Shown piece after piece: positions 22,696-30,891 of a stretch of DNA of 37,586 nt. How positions within the stretch are numbered: position 1 is the stretch's first letter; every line of letters begins with the position of its first letter. The notes under the pieces were generated by a model that worked only from the letters and a program-made list of their open reading frames with translations, did no database searches and was not told the DNA's origin. Origin of the DNA: Maritimibacter sp. 55A14 (GTDB lineage Bacteria; Pseudomonadota; Alphaproteobacteria; Rhodobacterales; Rhodobacteraceae); contig NZ_QEYE01000029.1 of assembly GCF_003122205.1 (NCBI RefSeq), forward strand, positions 1 through 37,586. The letters are read 5' to 3'. A program made the position numbers and the translations under genes.

Positions 22696-23646
22696 TCAGC
22701 CCGGCGGGGTCGCGGCACGCGCCGGGCCGCCGGACTTGAGCCCGAGCCGGCGTTCGCGCCAGATGATGAGGATGCCCGCCAGGATCACCAGCGCCGCGCC
22801 GGCGAGCATGACGAGCGTCGGGGTCTCGCCGAAGACCGTGTAGCCGATGGCGAGCGCCAGCAGCATCGAGGCATAGTCGAATGGCGCGATCACCCCGGCA
22901 TCGGCCTGGCGGTAGGCCGAGGTAAGGAAGATCTGCCCCAGCCCCCCGGTGAGCCCGGCGAAAAGCAGGAGCATGAAGACCCGTGGGCCGGGCCAGGCCC
23001 AGCCGAAAGGGGCGGTCGCCAGCGCCAGCACCGAGGCGGTGACCGAGAACCAGAAGACGATGGCGGCGGTGCCTTCGGTCCGGGTCAGCCGGCGCAGCAC
23101 CACATGGGCGAGCGCCGCCGCCGCCGCGGCGCCCAGGGTGACGGCGACGCCCAGCACCTCGCCCGAGCCGACGGGTGCGGCGCCGCGCAGGAGCCCCAGT
23201 TTCGGCGAGAGCACCACCAGCACGCCCACGAAGCCCAATGCCACGGCGGAAAGGCGGAAGGCGCGCACCCGTTCGCCCAGGATCATCGCCGCGAAGACCA
23301 CGACCAGGAGCGGCGTCGTGAAGCGCAGCGCCGTGACCTCGTGCAGCGGCAGCAGCGCCAGCCCGGTGAACATCAGCCCCATCGCGGTGCTGCCCAGCAG
23401 CCCGCGCCACAGATGGCCCCAGGGATTGCGGGTCTTCAGCCCGGCGCGCAGCTCGCCGCGCAACGCCAGCCAGGCCAGGATCACCGGCAGCGCGAAGAAG
23501 GCGCGGAAGAAGACCGCCTCGCCCGGCGGCACGGTGTCGGAGGCGGCCTTGACCAGGCTCGACATGATCATGAAGAGCGTGACCGCGCAGAGCTTGAGCA
23601 CGATACCGAGCGGGACGTTCTGCGCGAGCGGGGATGCGGTGGCCAT
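22696..23646 (-). CDS. DMT-family (EamA) transporter
   Basis: A 316-residue membrane protein with ten hydrophobic segments arranged as two EamA repeats. The first repeat starts VPLGIVLKLCAVTLFMIMSSLVKAASDTVPPGEAVFFRAFFALP, and the second shows VLGVAVTLGAAAAAALAHVVLRRL and later TVFGETPTLVMLAGAALVILAGI, the GE-containing helix common to the family. DMT members usually export amino acids, nucleosides or other small metabolites; the cargo here is not known. The ATG at 23646 fits the family start, and a longer in-frame form starting at 23820 would run into the rsfS promoter. Confidence 0.87.
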   Translation of the reverse strand: MATASPLAQNVPLGIVLKLCAVTLFMIMSSLVKAASDTVPPGEAVFFRAFFALPVILAWLALRGELRAGLKTRNPWGHLWRGLLGSTAMGLMFTGLALLPLHEVTALRFTTPLLVVVFAAMILGERVRAFRLSAVALGFVGVLVVLSPKLGLLRGAAPVGSGEVLGVAVTLGAAAAAALAHVVLRRLTRTEGTAAIVFWFSVTASVLALATAPFGWAWPGPRVFMLLLFAGLTGGLGQIFLTSAYRQADAGVIAPFDYASMLLALAIGYTVFGETPTLVMLAGAALVILAGILIIWRERRLGLKSGGPARAATPPG

Positions 23647-23716
23647 GTCCAACGCTTCTACGCCTCCGGGCGGGGAATGCAATGAGCCGCCCGCCGCGAC
23701 GTCCCGCCACAACGCA

Positions 23717-23745
23717 TTGTTATCGAAGGACGGCTTTGCTACATT
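23717..23745 (+). promoter_or_regulatory. Sigma-70-type promoter for rsfS
   Basis: TTGTTA (23717-23722) and TACATT (23740-23745) are separated by exactly 17 bases. The position, 40-140 bases ahead of the possible rsfS starts, fits the beginning of the rsfS-rlmH unit. Confidence 0.55.
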
Positions 23746-23787
23746 GGAAATACGCCCGGCGCCGGGGCGGGCTGAATGCCGGCGCGG

Positions 23788-24222
23788 ATGCCACAGGAGG
23801 ACAGCGTTCTGTCTCAACACGGACCGGCGGCCGGAAGCGGGGCCGCAACAGGGGCGCGGATGGCGAAGCCCCGAGACGAGATGGCAAGCAAGGCATTGCT
23901 GGACACCATCCTGACTTCACTCGACGACGACAAGGCCGAGGACGTGGTCTCGATCGACCTGCGCGGGCGCACCGCGATGGCCGATTACATGGTCGTCGCC
24001 TCGGGTCGCTCGACACGCCAGGTCACGGCGATGGCCGAGAAACTGTCGGACCGTCTGAAGGACAAGGGTGTGCAGACGCGCACCGAGGGCAAGGATCAGG
24101 GCGACTGGGTGTTGATCGACTGCGGCGACGCGGTGGTGCATATCTTCCGCCCCGAAGTGCGCGAGTTCTACCAGATCGAGAAGATGTGGATGGCCACGCC
24201 CGCCGGGCAAGACAAGGGCTGA
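23788..24222 (+). CDS. rsfS: Ribosomal silencing factor RsfS
   Basis: RsfS binds ribosomal protein uL14 on the 50S subunit and keeps subunits apart when nutrients run short. The core at the C-terminal end is clear: LLDTILTSLDDDKAEDVVSIDL, MADYMVVASGRSTRQVTAMAEKL, GDWVLIDCGDAVVHIFRPEVREFYQIEKMW. The start is uncertain: the ATG at 23788 has no ribosome binding site close by; AGGAGG (23795-23800) is ideally placed for an in-frame CTG at 23809; and ATGs at 23860 and 23881 lie close to the conserved core. The end is firm, and rlmH begins at the next base. Confidence 0.9.
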   Translation: MPQEDSVLSQHGPAAGSGAATGARMAKPRDEMASKALLDTILTSLDDDKAEDVVSIDLRGRTAMADYMVVASGRSTRQVTAMAEKLSDRLKDKGVQTRTEGKDQGDWVLIDCGDAVVHIFRPEVREFYQIEKMWMATPAGQDKG

Positions 24223-24693
24223 ATGCGCCTGCATGTCTGCGCCGTCGGCCGGCTGCGCGCCGGGGCGGAGAAAACCCTCATCGACGACTACGCCACACGG
24301 CTGGAGCGCAGCGGGCGCGCGCTCGGGCTGGGGCCGCTCGCGTTCCACGAGGTCGAGGACCGCAAGGGCGGCGGCATGGCGGCGGAGGCGGCGCGGCTGG
24401 AACGCGCTGTGCCGGCCGGCGCGGCGGTCTGCGTGCTCGACGAGCGTGGCAAGCTCATGTCCTCGCCCGAGTTTGCCGCATTGCTGGCGCGCTGGCGCGA
24501 CGGGGGACGCGGCGACGCGGCATTCGTGATCGGCGGGGCAGACGGGCTCGACCCCGCGCTGCGCGCCCGCGCGGACGTGGCGCTATCGCTGGGGCGGATG
24601 GTCTGGCCGCACATGCTGGCGCGGGTGATGCTCACCGAACAGCTCTACCGCGCGGCGTCGATCCTGGCGGGCAGCCCCTATCACCGGGCGTGA
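24223..24693 (+). CDS. rlmH: 23S rRNA (pseudouridine-1915-N3)-methyltransferase
   Basis: A 156-residue SPOUT methyltransferase that methylates pseudouridine 1915 in 23S rRNA helix 69. The signature end is complete: VIGGADGLDPALRARADVALSLGRMVWPHMLARVMLTEQLYRAASILAGSPYHR, which includes the SAM-binding knot and the conserved terminal YHR. The first residues MRLHVCAVGRLRAGAEKTLIDDYATRLERSG also fit. It starts on the base after the rsfS stop, which is the common order in bacteria. Its stop lies in the loop of a perfect hairpin, and the next gene has its own promoter, so the unit probably ends here. Confidence 0.95.
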   Translation: MRLHVCAVGRLRAGAEKTLIDDYATRLERSGRALGLGPLAFHEVEDRKGGGMAAEAARLERAVPAGAAVCVLDERGKLMSSPEFAALLARWRDGGRGDAAFVIGGADGLDPALRARADVALSLGRMVWPHMLARVMLTEQLYRAASILAGSPYHRA

Positions 24694-24700
24694 CCCGGTG
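24682..24700. terminator. Hairpin around the rlmH stop codon
   Basis: CACCGGG (24682-24688) and CCCGGTG (24694-24700) are perfect 7-bp arms; the five-base loop CGTGA includes the rlmH TGA (24691-24693). No T run follows. The gpmI promoter starts 20 bases later, which fits a boundary between two transcription units. Confidence 0.5.
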
Positions 24701-24720
24701 CCGCCCCGCCCGAGCGAAGG

Positions 24721-24749
24721 TTGCACGCGCGCAGGTGGCGTCCTAGAAG
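24721..24749 (+). promoter_or_regulatory. Sigma-70-type promoter for gpmI
   Basis: TTGCAC (24721-24726) and TAGAAG (24744-24749) are separated by exactly 17 bases; the gpmI ATG is at 24778 with GAGGAG in between. Confidence 0.5.
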
Positions 24750-24777
24750 GCTGCGAGGAGTTCCCGAGGATGACCAT

Positions 24778-26298
24778 ATGACCGCCATTCGCCCCGTAGT
24801 CTTGTGCATCCTGGATGGCTGGGGGCTGGGCGGGCCGCGCGCGGCGAACGCGCCGGCGCTGGCCAACACGCCGAATTTCGACCGGCTGATGGTGGATTGC
24901 CCGCATTCGACGCTGATCACGCATGGCCCAGATGTCGGCCTGCCCACCGGGCAGATGGGCAATTCCGAGGTCGGCCACACCAATATCGGGGCAGGCCGCG
25001 TGGTGGCGATGGATCTGGGCCAGATCGACCTGGCGATCGAGGATGGCAGTTTCGCGCAGACAGAGGCGATCGGGCGGCTGATCGCGGCGCTGCGCGCCTC
25101 GGGCGGCACGGCGCATCTGATGGGCGTGATCTCCAATGGCGGGGTGCATGGTCACATGAACCACGTGCTGGCCGCGGCCCGAGTTCTGACGGGCGCCGGT
25201 GTGCCGGTGCTGGTCCATGCCTTCACCGACGGGCGCGACGTGGCGCCAAGATCCGCCAACCGGTTTATCCCGAAGTTCGAGGCCGCCCTGCCCGAGGGCG
25301 CGCGCATCGCCACCGTGATCGGCCGCTACTACCCGATGGATCGCGACAATCGGTGGGAACGGATCGAGCGCGCCTACCGGGCGATCGCGCAGGGCCGCGG
25401 CGAGACGGCGGAGACCGCGGCACAGGCCGTGGCCGACGGCTATGCACGGGGCGAGCGCGACGAGTTCATCCTGCCCACGGCCATCGGTGGCTATGGCGGG
25501 CTGCGCGACGGCGACGGGGTCTTTTTCCTGAGTTTCCGCGCCGACCGCGCACGCGAAATCATGCGCGCCATCGGCGAGCCCGGCTTCGACGCCTTCGACA
25601 CCGGCAAGCGGGCGCAATTGGCTGCACTGACCGGTATGGTGGAGTATTCCCACGACCATAACGCCTATGTCGATCCGGTCTTTCCCAAGCGCGATATCGT
25701 CAACACGCTGGGCGCCTGGGTCGCGGCGCGCGGGCTGCGGCAGTTCCGCCTGGCGGAGACCGAGAAATACCCGCATGTGACCTTCTTCCTCAATGGCGGC
25801 AAGGAGGAGCCGGAGCCGGGCGAAGACCGCTTCATGCCCCCCTCGCCCAAGGTCGCGACCTACGACCTGAAGCCGGAAATGGCCGCGCCCGAAGTGACCG
25901 GCAGCCTGGTGGAGGCGATCGGCGCGGGCTATGACCTGATCGTGGTGAACTACGCCAATCCCGACATGGTCGGCCATACCGGCGATCTGGGCGCGGCGAT
26001 GAAAGCCTGCGAGGCGGTGGACCGCGGGCTGGGCCGGGTGCTCGCGGCGCTGAAGGAGGCCGGGGGCGCGATGGTCGTCACCGCCGATCACGGAAATTGT
26101 GAGACCATGGTCGATCCGGTCACGGGCGGACCGCACACGGCCCATACGCTCAACCCCGTGCCGGTCATCATGGTGGGCGGACCGCCGGGCGCGCGGCTGC
26201 GGCCCGGACGGCTGGCCGATCTGGCGCCCACGGTCCTGGAGTTGATGGGCCTGCCGAAACCGCCGGAGATGACCGGGGAAAGCCTGATCGTGCCATGA
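24778..26298 (+). CDS. gpmI: 2,3-bisphosphoglycerate-independent phosphoglycerate mutase
   Basis: A 506-residue dimanganese enzyme that interconverts 3- and 2-phosphoglycerate in glycolysis and gluconeogenesis. The N-terminal VVLCILDGWG holds metal ligand Asp13; Ser63 in NSEVGHTNIGAGRVV forms the phosphoserine. Other family motifs are VHGHMNHVLAAARVL, HAFTDGRDVAP, YYPMDRDNRWER, FLSFRADRARE, NYANPDMVGHTG and VTADHGNCE. The length is standard. A four-codon ORF (ATGACCATATGA, 24770-24781) overlaps the start codon but is too short to judge. It overlaps envC by four bases. Confidence 0.97.
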   Translation: MTAIRPVVLCILDGWGLGGPRAANAPALANTPNFDRLMVDCPHSTLITHGPDVGLPTGQMGNSEVGHTNIGAGRVVAMDLGQIDLAIEDGSFAQTEAIGRLIAALRASGGTAHLMGVISNGGVHGHMNHVLAAARVLTGAGVPVLVHAFTDGRDVAPRSANRFIPKFEAALPEGARIATVIGRYYPMDRDNRWERIERAYRAIAQGRGETAETAAQAVADGYARGERDEFILPTAIGGYGGLRDGDGVFFLSFRADRAREIMRAIGEPGFDAFDTGKRAQLAALTGMVEYSHDHNAYVDPVFPKRDIVNTLGAWVAARGLRQFRLAETEKYPHVTFFLNGGKEEPEPGEDRFMPPSPKVATYDLKPEMAAPEVTGSLVEAIGAGYDLIVVNYANPDMVGHTGDLGAAMKACEAVDRGLGRVLAALKEAGGAMVVTADHGNCETMVDPVTGGPHTAHTLNPVPVIMVGGPPGARLRPGRLADLAPTVLELMGLPKPPEMTGESLIVP

Positions 26299-27443
26299 CT
26301 GCGCTGCGCGCTTTCCTGGCCGCGCTGCTGATCGCCGCGCCGGCCCTGCCCGCCGCGGCCGGAACGGCGCCGGAGGAGACCGCCCGGCGCGCGGCTGCCG
26401 CGCTCGAGGCGGCGGCAAGGCGGCTGGAAGCGGCCGACACCGCACGCGACAGGGTCGCCGCGCTGACCGAAACAATCCGCGCTTACGAGGACGGGCTTTC
26501 GGCCCTGCGCGAGGGCATCCGGCAGGCGGCGATGCGGGAAGGCGAGATCCACGCCCGATTCGACGCGCGCCGCGCCCAGGTGGCGCGTCTGCTGGGCGTG
26601 CTTCAGTCGGTTCAGCGCGCGCCCGCGCCCTTGCTTATGCTGCATCCCAGCGGCGCGCTGGGCACTGCGCGCTCGGCGATGATGGTCTCAGAGGTCACGC
26701 CGTCGCTCCAGGCCGAGGCCGAAAGCCTGCGCGCCCGGCTGGAAGAGGTGCATATCCTCCAGGCGCTTCAGGAAACCGCGGCGGAGGACCTGCGCGCAGG
26801 TCTGGCCGGGGTCCAGGCGGCGCGGGCCGTCCTGTCGAAGGCGGTGGCCGACCGGACCGACCTGCCCCGCCATTTCATCGCCGACCCCGAGCGCATGCGC
26901 ACCCTGGCCGAAAGCGCCCAGACGCTGGAAAGTTTCGCCGCCAGCCTGCCGGAGCCGGAAACCGCCGCCGGCGGCGCAGGATTGCCACCCGCCCCGCGCT
27001 TCGAGGCGGCGAAGGGCAGCCTGCCCCTGCCCGCGCCTGGCACACCCGTCCGTGGCTTCGGAGAAGCCGACGCCGCCGGGATCGCGCGGCCGGGCATGAT
27101 ACTGAACGCACCGCCCCGCGCGCTCGTCACGGCACCCTGCCCCGGCACGATCCGCTACCGTGGCCCGTTGCTCGACTACGGGAATGTCATGATTCTTGAA
27201 CCGGCTTCCGGCTATCTGCTGGTGATTGCCGGGCTCGAAACCGTCTATGGTGAGGTCGGAGACATCCTGCCCGCCGGCGCGCCGCTGGGCTTTCTGGGGG
27301 GAGAGGAGGCCGCGGCGGAGGAATTTCTGCTGGCAGCCGGTGCCAGCGGTGGTACCACTGGGCAGGAAACGCTTTATATTGAGATCAGGCACGATCAGGT
27401 GCCCGTGGACCCGGCGGAATGGTTCGCGCTGAAACGGGAATAG
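26295..27443 (+). CDS. envC: Murein hydrolase activator EnvC-like protein (degenerate M23 domain)
   Basis: A 382-residue periplasmic protein. A Sec signal peptide covers about residues 1-23 (FLAALLIAAPALPAAAG). A long coiled coil follows, at about residues 25-200 (RRAAAALEAAARRLEAADTARDRVAALTETI). The C-terminal third is an M23/LytM fold (GTPVRGFGEADAAG, GTIRYRGPLLDYGNVMILEPASGYLLVIAGL) in which the usual zinc ligands are absent: the place of the first His is taken by GEADA, and the last HxH region reads LLVIAG. That fits an EnvC-type protein that activates cell-wall amidases at division rather than cutting peptidoglycan itself. It overlaps gpmI by four bases and is nine bases before ctpA. 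Confidence 0.88.
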   Translation: MTALRAFLAALLIAAPALPAAAGTAPEETARRAAAALEAAARRLEAADTARDRVAALTETIRAYEDGLSALREGIRQAAMREGEIHARFDARRAQVARLLGVLQSVQRAPAPLLMLHPSGALGTARSAMMVSEVTPSLQAEAESLRARLEEVHILQALQETAAEDLRAGLAGVQAARAVLSKAVADRTDLPRHFIADPERMRTLAESAQTLESFAASLPEPETAAGGAGLPPAPRFEAAKGSLPLPAPGTPVRGFGEADAAGIARPGMILNAPPRALVTAPCPGTIRYRGPLLDYGNVMILEPASGYLLVIAGLETVYGEVGDILPAGAPLGFLGGEEAAAEEFLLAAGASGGTTGQETLYIEIRHDQVPVDPAEWFALKRE

Positions 27444-27451
27444 GATACGGG

Positions 27452-28783
27452 ATGAAGAAATTCGTCATGGCCGCTTTGGGGGGCACGTTCGCAGGTATCG
27501 TGCTGACCTCGCAAATCGCCGGACCACTGCTCGCCCAGGAGGCTGACAAGAAGGCCAGTGTCTACGAACAGCTTGACCTGTTCGGCAATATTTTCGAGCG
27601 CATCCGCGCCCAGTATGTCGAGGAAGTGGACGAGGCCGAGCTTATCGAGGCCGCGATCAACGGCATGCTTACTTCGCTCGACCCGCATTCCAGCTACCTG
27701 CCGCCCGAGGATTTCGACGACATGCAGGTGCAGACCCGCGGCGAGTTCGGCGGTCTGGGCATCGAGGTGACGCAGGAGGACGGTTTCGTGAAGGTCGTCT
27801 CGCCCATCGACGACACGCCCGCCGACAAGGCCGGGATCGAGGCCGGCGATTTCATCACCCATGTGGACGGCGAGTCGATCCTGGGTCTGACCCTGAATGA
27901 AGCGGTCGATCTCATGCGCGGGCCGGTCGGCTCGGAGATCACCATCACCGTGGTGCGCGAAGACGTGGACGAGCCCTTTGAAGTGGTGATCGTGCGCGAC
28001 ACGATCGAACTGACGGCGGTGCGCACGCGGCTCGAAGGCCACACCGCCGTCGTGCGGGTGACGACCTTCAACGACCAGACCTATCCGAACCTGGAAAAGG
28101 GCATCAAGGAACTGGCCGAGGAAGCCGGCGGCATGGACAAGATCAACGGCATCGTGCTCGATCTTCGCAACAATCCCGGCGGGCTTCTGACCCAGGCGAT
28201 CAAGGTCTCCGACGCGTTCCTGGACGCCGGCGAAATCGTCTCGACCCGCGGCCGGGACCCCGCCGACAGCGACCGCTACAATGCCGAGGCCGGCGATCTG
28301 TCGGACGGCAAGCCGATGGTCGTGCTGATCAATGGCGGCTCCGCTTCGGCCTCCGAGATCGTGGCGGGCGCGTTGCAGGATCACCGCCGCGCGGTGGTGG
28401 TCGGCACCAAGAGCTTCGGCAAGGGCTCGGTGCAGACGATCATGCCCCTGCGCGGCGACGGGGCGATGCGCCTGACCACCGCGCGCTACTACACGCCTTC
28501 GGGCCGTTCGATCCAGGCGCTGGGCGTGTCGCCCGACATCGTGGTCGAGCAGCAGCCCGCGCGCGAGCCGACCGAGGACGAAGCCGTGCCGCGCCGCGGC
28601 CGGTTCGAAGCCGATCTGCGCGGGCGGCTCGAGAACGGCTCGCTCTCGGAAGACGAGAAGAAGCAGCTCGAGGAGGAAGAGCTCGAGGCCGAAGCGGCCG
28701 CGAAGCTGCGCAACGAGGACTATCAACTCGCCTATGCGCTGGACCTGCTGCGCGGCATCTCGGCCATAGAAGCTATCAAGTGA
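27452..28783 (+). CDS. ctpA: Carboxy-terminal processing protease (S41)
   Basis: A 443-residue periplasmic serine protease. The N-terminus [20 protein letters not shown] is a signal peptide or anchor. A PDZ domain lies at about residues 90-170 ([37 protein letters not shown]), and the S41 core follows. The catalytic set is Ser299 (in GGSASASEI), Lys324 and Gln328 (FGKGSVQ), with the expected 25- and 4-residue spacings. The tail is acidic and helical ([20 protein letters not shown]). Such enzymes trim envelope proteins and, beside envC, may control peptidoglycan hydrolases. The ATG at 27452 is preferred over an earlier GTG/ATG inside envC. Confidence 0.95.
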   Translation: MKKFVMAALGGTFAGIVLTSQIAGPLLAQEADKKASVYEQLDLFGNIFERIRAQYVEEVDEAELIEAAINGMLTSLDPHSSYLPPEDFDDMQVQTRGEFGGLGIEVTQEDGFVKVVSPIDDTPADKAGIEAGDFITHVDGESILGLTLNEAVDLMRGPVGSEITITVVREDVDEPFEVVIVRDTIELTAVRTRLEGHTAVVRVTTFNDQTYPNLEKGIKELAEEAGGMDKINGIVLDLRNNPGGLLTQAIKVSDAFLDAGEIVSTRGRDPADSDRYNAEAGDLSDGKPMVVLINGGSASASEIVAGALQDHRRAVVVGTKSFGKGSVQTIMPLRGDGAMRLTTARYYTPSGRSIQALGVSPDIVVEQQPAREPTEDEAVPRRGRFEADLRGRLENGSLSEDEKKQLEEEELEAEAAAKLRNEDYQLAYALDLLRGISAIEAIK

Positions 28784-28792
28784 CACTGGCAC

Positions 28793-28822
28793 GGCGCGCG
28801 CAGGCCGCAAGCCGCGCGCGCC
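28793..28822 (+). other. GC-rich stem-loop between ctpA and rppH
   Basis: GGCGCGCGC (28793-28801) pairs perfectly with GCGCGCGCC (28814-28822) around a 12-base loop, nine bases after the ctpA stop. No T run follows, so it may be a weak terminator or an mRNA 3'-end stabiliser. ACTCGAGCGAGT just after it (28828-28839) is a further small palindrome with 5-bp arms. Confidence 0.4.
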
Positions 28823-28844
28823 GGGTCACTCGAGCGAGTCCGAC

Positions 28845-29330
28845 ATGAACGCCGACGAGATCGAACGCCTTCCCTACCGCCCCTGCGTGGGTGTGATGGT
28901 GATGAACGCCGAGGGGCGTGTCTTCGCCGGGCAGCGGCTCGATTCCACCTATGACGCCTGGCAGATGCCGCAGGGCGGAATCGAGAAAGGCGAGGACCCG
29001 CAGGACGCCGCCCTGCGCGAATTGGGGGAGGAGACCGGCATTCCGCCCTCGGCCGTGGAAATCGTCGCCCGGACCGAGGAATGGATCCCCTACGACCTGC
29101 CGCATCACCTGGTGCCCCGCCTCTGGGGCGGCAAGTACAAGGGGCAGGAGCAGATCTGGTTCCTGCTGCGCTTCACCGGTGACGACAGCCTGATCGACAT
29201 CCGCACCGAGCATCCGGAGTTTTCCCGCTGGTGCTGGCTGGAGCCCGACGAGGTGCTGGAGCGGATCGTGCCCTTCAAGCGCGACACCTACGCCCATGTG
29301 ATCGCGGCTTTCCGGCCGCATTTTTCCTGA
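28845..29330 (+). CDS. rppH: RNA pyrophosphohydrolase
   Basis: A 161-residue Nudix hydrolase that removes pyrophosphate from the 5' end of mRNAs (and can cleave dinucleoside polyphosphates), the first step of 5'-dependent decay. The Nudix box runs from residue 44 to 66 (GGIEKGED...REL-EETGI), with Glu and Arg positions all present. The start [21 protein letters not shown] and the later [31 protein letters not shown] are specific to RppH rather than MutT. The ATG at 28845 gives the standard length. Its TGA abuts the stop of the opposite-strand gene. Confidence 0.95.
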   Translation: MNADEIERLPYRPCVGVMVMNAEGRVFAGQRLDSTYDAWQMPQGGIEKGEDPQDAALRELGEETGIPPSAVEIVARTEEWIPYDLPHHLVPRLWGGKYKGQEQIWFLLRFTGDDSLIDIRTEHPEFSRWCWLEPDEVLERIVPFKRDTYAHVIAAFRPHFS

Positions 29331-29747
29331 TCAGCGCCCCTGCGACAACCGGTAGGCCTCGACTGCGGGGCGCACGCCCGCCGCGGCATTCCCCAACATG
29401 AAGGGGCCCAGGCGACTGGCGCCGACTTCGTAGACGACGCTTCCCTGCGCCCCCGCGGCCGCTGACCCGAATTCCACATGCGCGACGATGCCGAAGGACC
29501 TGAACGCGGCTTGGAGTTCGTGGCCCAGACGCGCCTGCGCCGCGGCGTCGGCGTCCGGGCCGGGCCAGGTGACGCGAGCCACGACCTCGATGCGTTCCTC
29601 CACCTTGGCCTTGCCGGCAAGACGTTCCTGCGTGATCCCGAGCGGCTGGCCATAAGGGTCGTCGGTGATCAGGTAGTAGCTGTAGGCCGCGACACCCGGT
29701 GCAGCGACGGCAAGGATCAGCAGAATGACAACGAGGCCCGGACGCAT
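29331..29747 (-). CDS. Small conserved protein with N-terminal membrane anchor, unrecognised
   Basis: A 138-residue protein. It begins with a hydrophobic segment (LVVILLILAVAAPGVAAYSYYLI) that is a signal peptide or single anchor; the rest is soluble and would face the periplasm (ITQERLAGKAKVEERIEVVARVTWPGPDADAAAQ, then LGPFMLGNAAAGVRPAVEAYRLSQGR). The C-terminal FMLGNAAAGVRPAVEAYR looks conserved. I remember similar proteins in Rhodobacteraceae but not a function. GGAGGG precedes the ATG. It ends exactly against the rppH stop, forming TGATCA. Confidence 0.75.
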   Translation of the reverse strand: MRPGLVVILLILAVAAPGVAAYSYYLITDDPYGQPLGITQERLAGKAKVEERIEVVARVTWPGPDADAAAQARLGHELQAAFRSFGIVAHVEFGSAAAGAQGSVVYEVGASRLGPFMLGNAAAGVRPAVEAYRLSQGR

Positions 29748-29855
29748 GCGGGACCCTCCATCGGGAACCGCTGCGCAGTCTTCGCGAACAGGGTTTAAGG
29801 CGCGTTAAGATGCGGCTGCGGGCGACATTGCACCGGTCCGGAGTGACGCCCCCGG

Positions 29856-30725
29856 TCAGGCGCGCACAAGCTGCTCGTAGCGGGTGGCGATGTCGCGCGC
29901 CATCGCGCCGACCTCGAAATTGTAGTCGCCGATCCGACCCACCGGCGTGACCTCGGCCGCGGTGCCGGTCAGCCAGCACTGCTCGAAACCTTCCAGTTCC
30001 TCGGGCATGATATGGCGCTCATGCACCTTGATCTGAAGGTCCTTGAGCATGCCGATCACCGTCTGGCGCGTGATGCCGTTCAGGAAGCAGTCAGGCGTGG
30101 GCGTATGCACCTCGCCATCCTTGACAAAGAAGATGTTGGCGCCGGTGGCCTCGGCCACGTAGCCGCGATAGTCGAACATCATCGCGTCGGAACAGCCCCT
30201 GGCCTCGGCGGCGTGCTTGGACATGGTGCAGATCATGTAGAGACCGGCGGCCTTGGCGTGGCTCGGGATGGTTTCCGGGCTGGGACGTTTCCATTTCGAG
30301 ATGTCGAGCCTGGCGCCCTTCATCTTGGCGTCGCCGTAATAGGCGCCCCATTCCCAGCAGGCGACGGCCATGCGCACCGGGTTGCGGGCCGAGGCGACGC
30401 CCATATCCTCGCCCGCGCCGCGCCATGCCACCGCCCGCACATAGGCGTCAGACAGCCCGTTGGCGGCCATGACATCGGCCTTGGCGGTCTCGATCTCGTC
30501 CACCGAGTAGGGAATGTCGAAATCGATCATGTTGGCCGAACGGCGCAGACGCACGGAATGTTCCCGGCTCTTGAAGATCGTGCCGCCATAGGCGCGCTCC
30601 CCCTCGAACACGCTGGAGGCATAGTGCATCGCATGTGTAAGGATATGGACATTCGCATCCCGCCATGGAATGAGCTTGCCATCCATCCAGATCATACCAT
30701 CGCGGTCGTCATACGCTCCGGCCAT
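29856..30725 (-). CDS. ilvE: Branched-chain amino acid aminotransferase
   Basis: A 289-residue class IV aminotransferase that carries out the last step of leucine, isoleucine and valine synthesis and the first of their breakdown. The pyridoxal lysine is in PSHAKAAGLYMICTMSKH; other family stretches are HYASSVFEGERAY, ARGCSDAMMFDYRGYVAEATGANIFFVKDGEVHTPTPDCFLNGITRQTVI and CWLTGTAAEVTPVGRIG. The length is normal for the family. It is divergent from petP and separated by a 166-base AT-rich control region. Confidence 0.93.
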   Translation of the reverse strand: MAGAYDDRDGMIWMDGKLIPWRDANVHILTHAMHYASSVFEGERAYGGTIFKSREHSVRLRRSANMIDFDIPYSVDEIETAKADVMAANGLSDAYVRAVAWRGAGEDMGVASARNPVRMAVACWEWGAYYGDAKMKGARLDISKWKRPSPETIPSHAKAAGLYMICTMSKHAAEARGCSDAMMFDYRGYVAEATGANIFFVKDGEVHTPTPDCFLNGITRQTVIGMLKDLQIKVHERHIMPEELEGFEQCWLTGTAAEVTPVGRIGDYNFEVGAMARDIATRYEQLVRA

Positions 30726-30788
30726 GTTGTGCCCTTCATCCTTGATGCCGCGGGTAAGCGGGTATATTCATTTAGTTGCGTCACTTAG

Positions 30789-30801
30789 GTCCGTTTCGGA
30801 C
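30789..30801. promoter_or_regulatory. Perfect 5-3-5 palindrome in the ilvE-petP control region
   Basis: GTCCG-TTT-CGGAC is a perfect inverted repeat in the AT-rich intergenic gap, about 64 bases from the ilvE ATG and 42 bases from the petP -35. It could be an operator for PetP or for an ilvE regulator, or a weak hairpin (a TTTTATTT follows on the plus strand). Confidence 0.35.
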
Positions 30802-30842
30802 ATTTTATTTCGCCGAACCGACGATGCGCTAACACTTGATTC

Positions 30843-30871
30843 TTGGAAAGTCAATAAAGCTGACATATTAT
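30843..30871 (+). promoter_or_regulatory. Sigma-70-type promoter for petP-petR
   Basis: TTGGAA (30843-30848) and TATTAT (30866-30871) are separated by exactly 17 bases, with GGAAGGA and the petP GTG following. The region is much richer in AT than its flanks, as expected for a promoter in this GC-rich genome. Confidence 0.65.
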
Positions 30872-30891
30872 GACGGAAGGATTTTTCATTC

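Noticed and set aside
24770-24781. Four-codon ATGACCATATGA frame overlapping the gpmI start as a possible leader peptide
   Set aside because: Too short to judge, no regulatory structure is visible, and such strings arise easily by chance.
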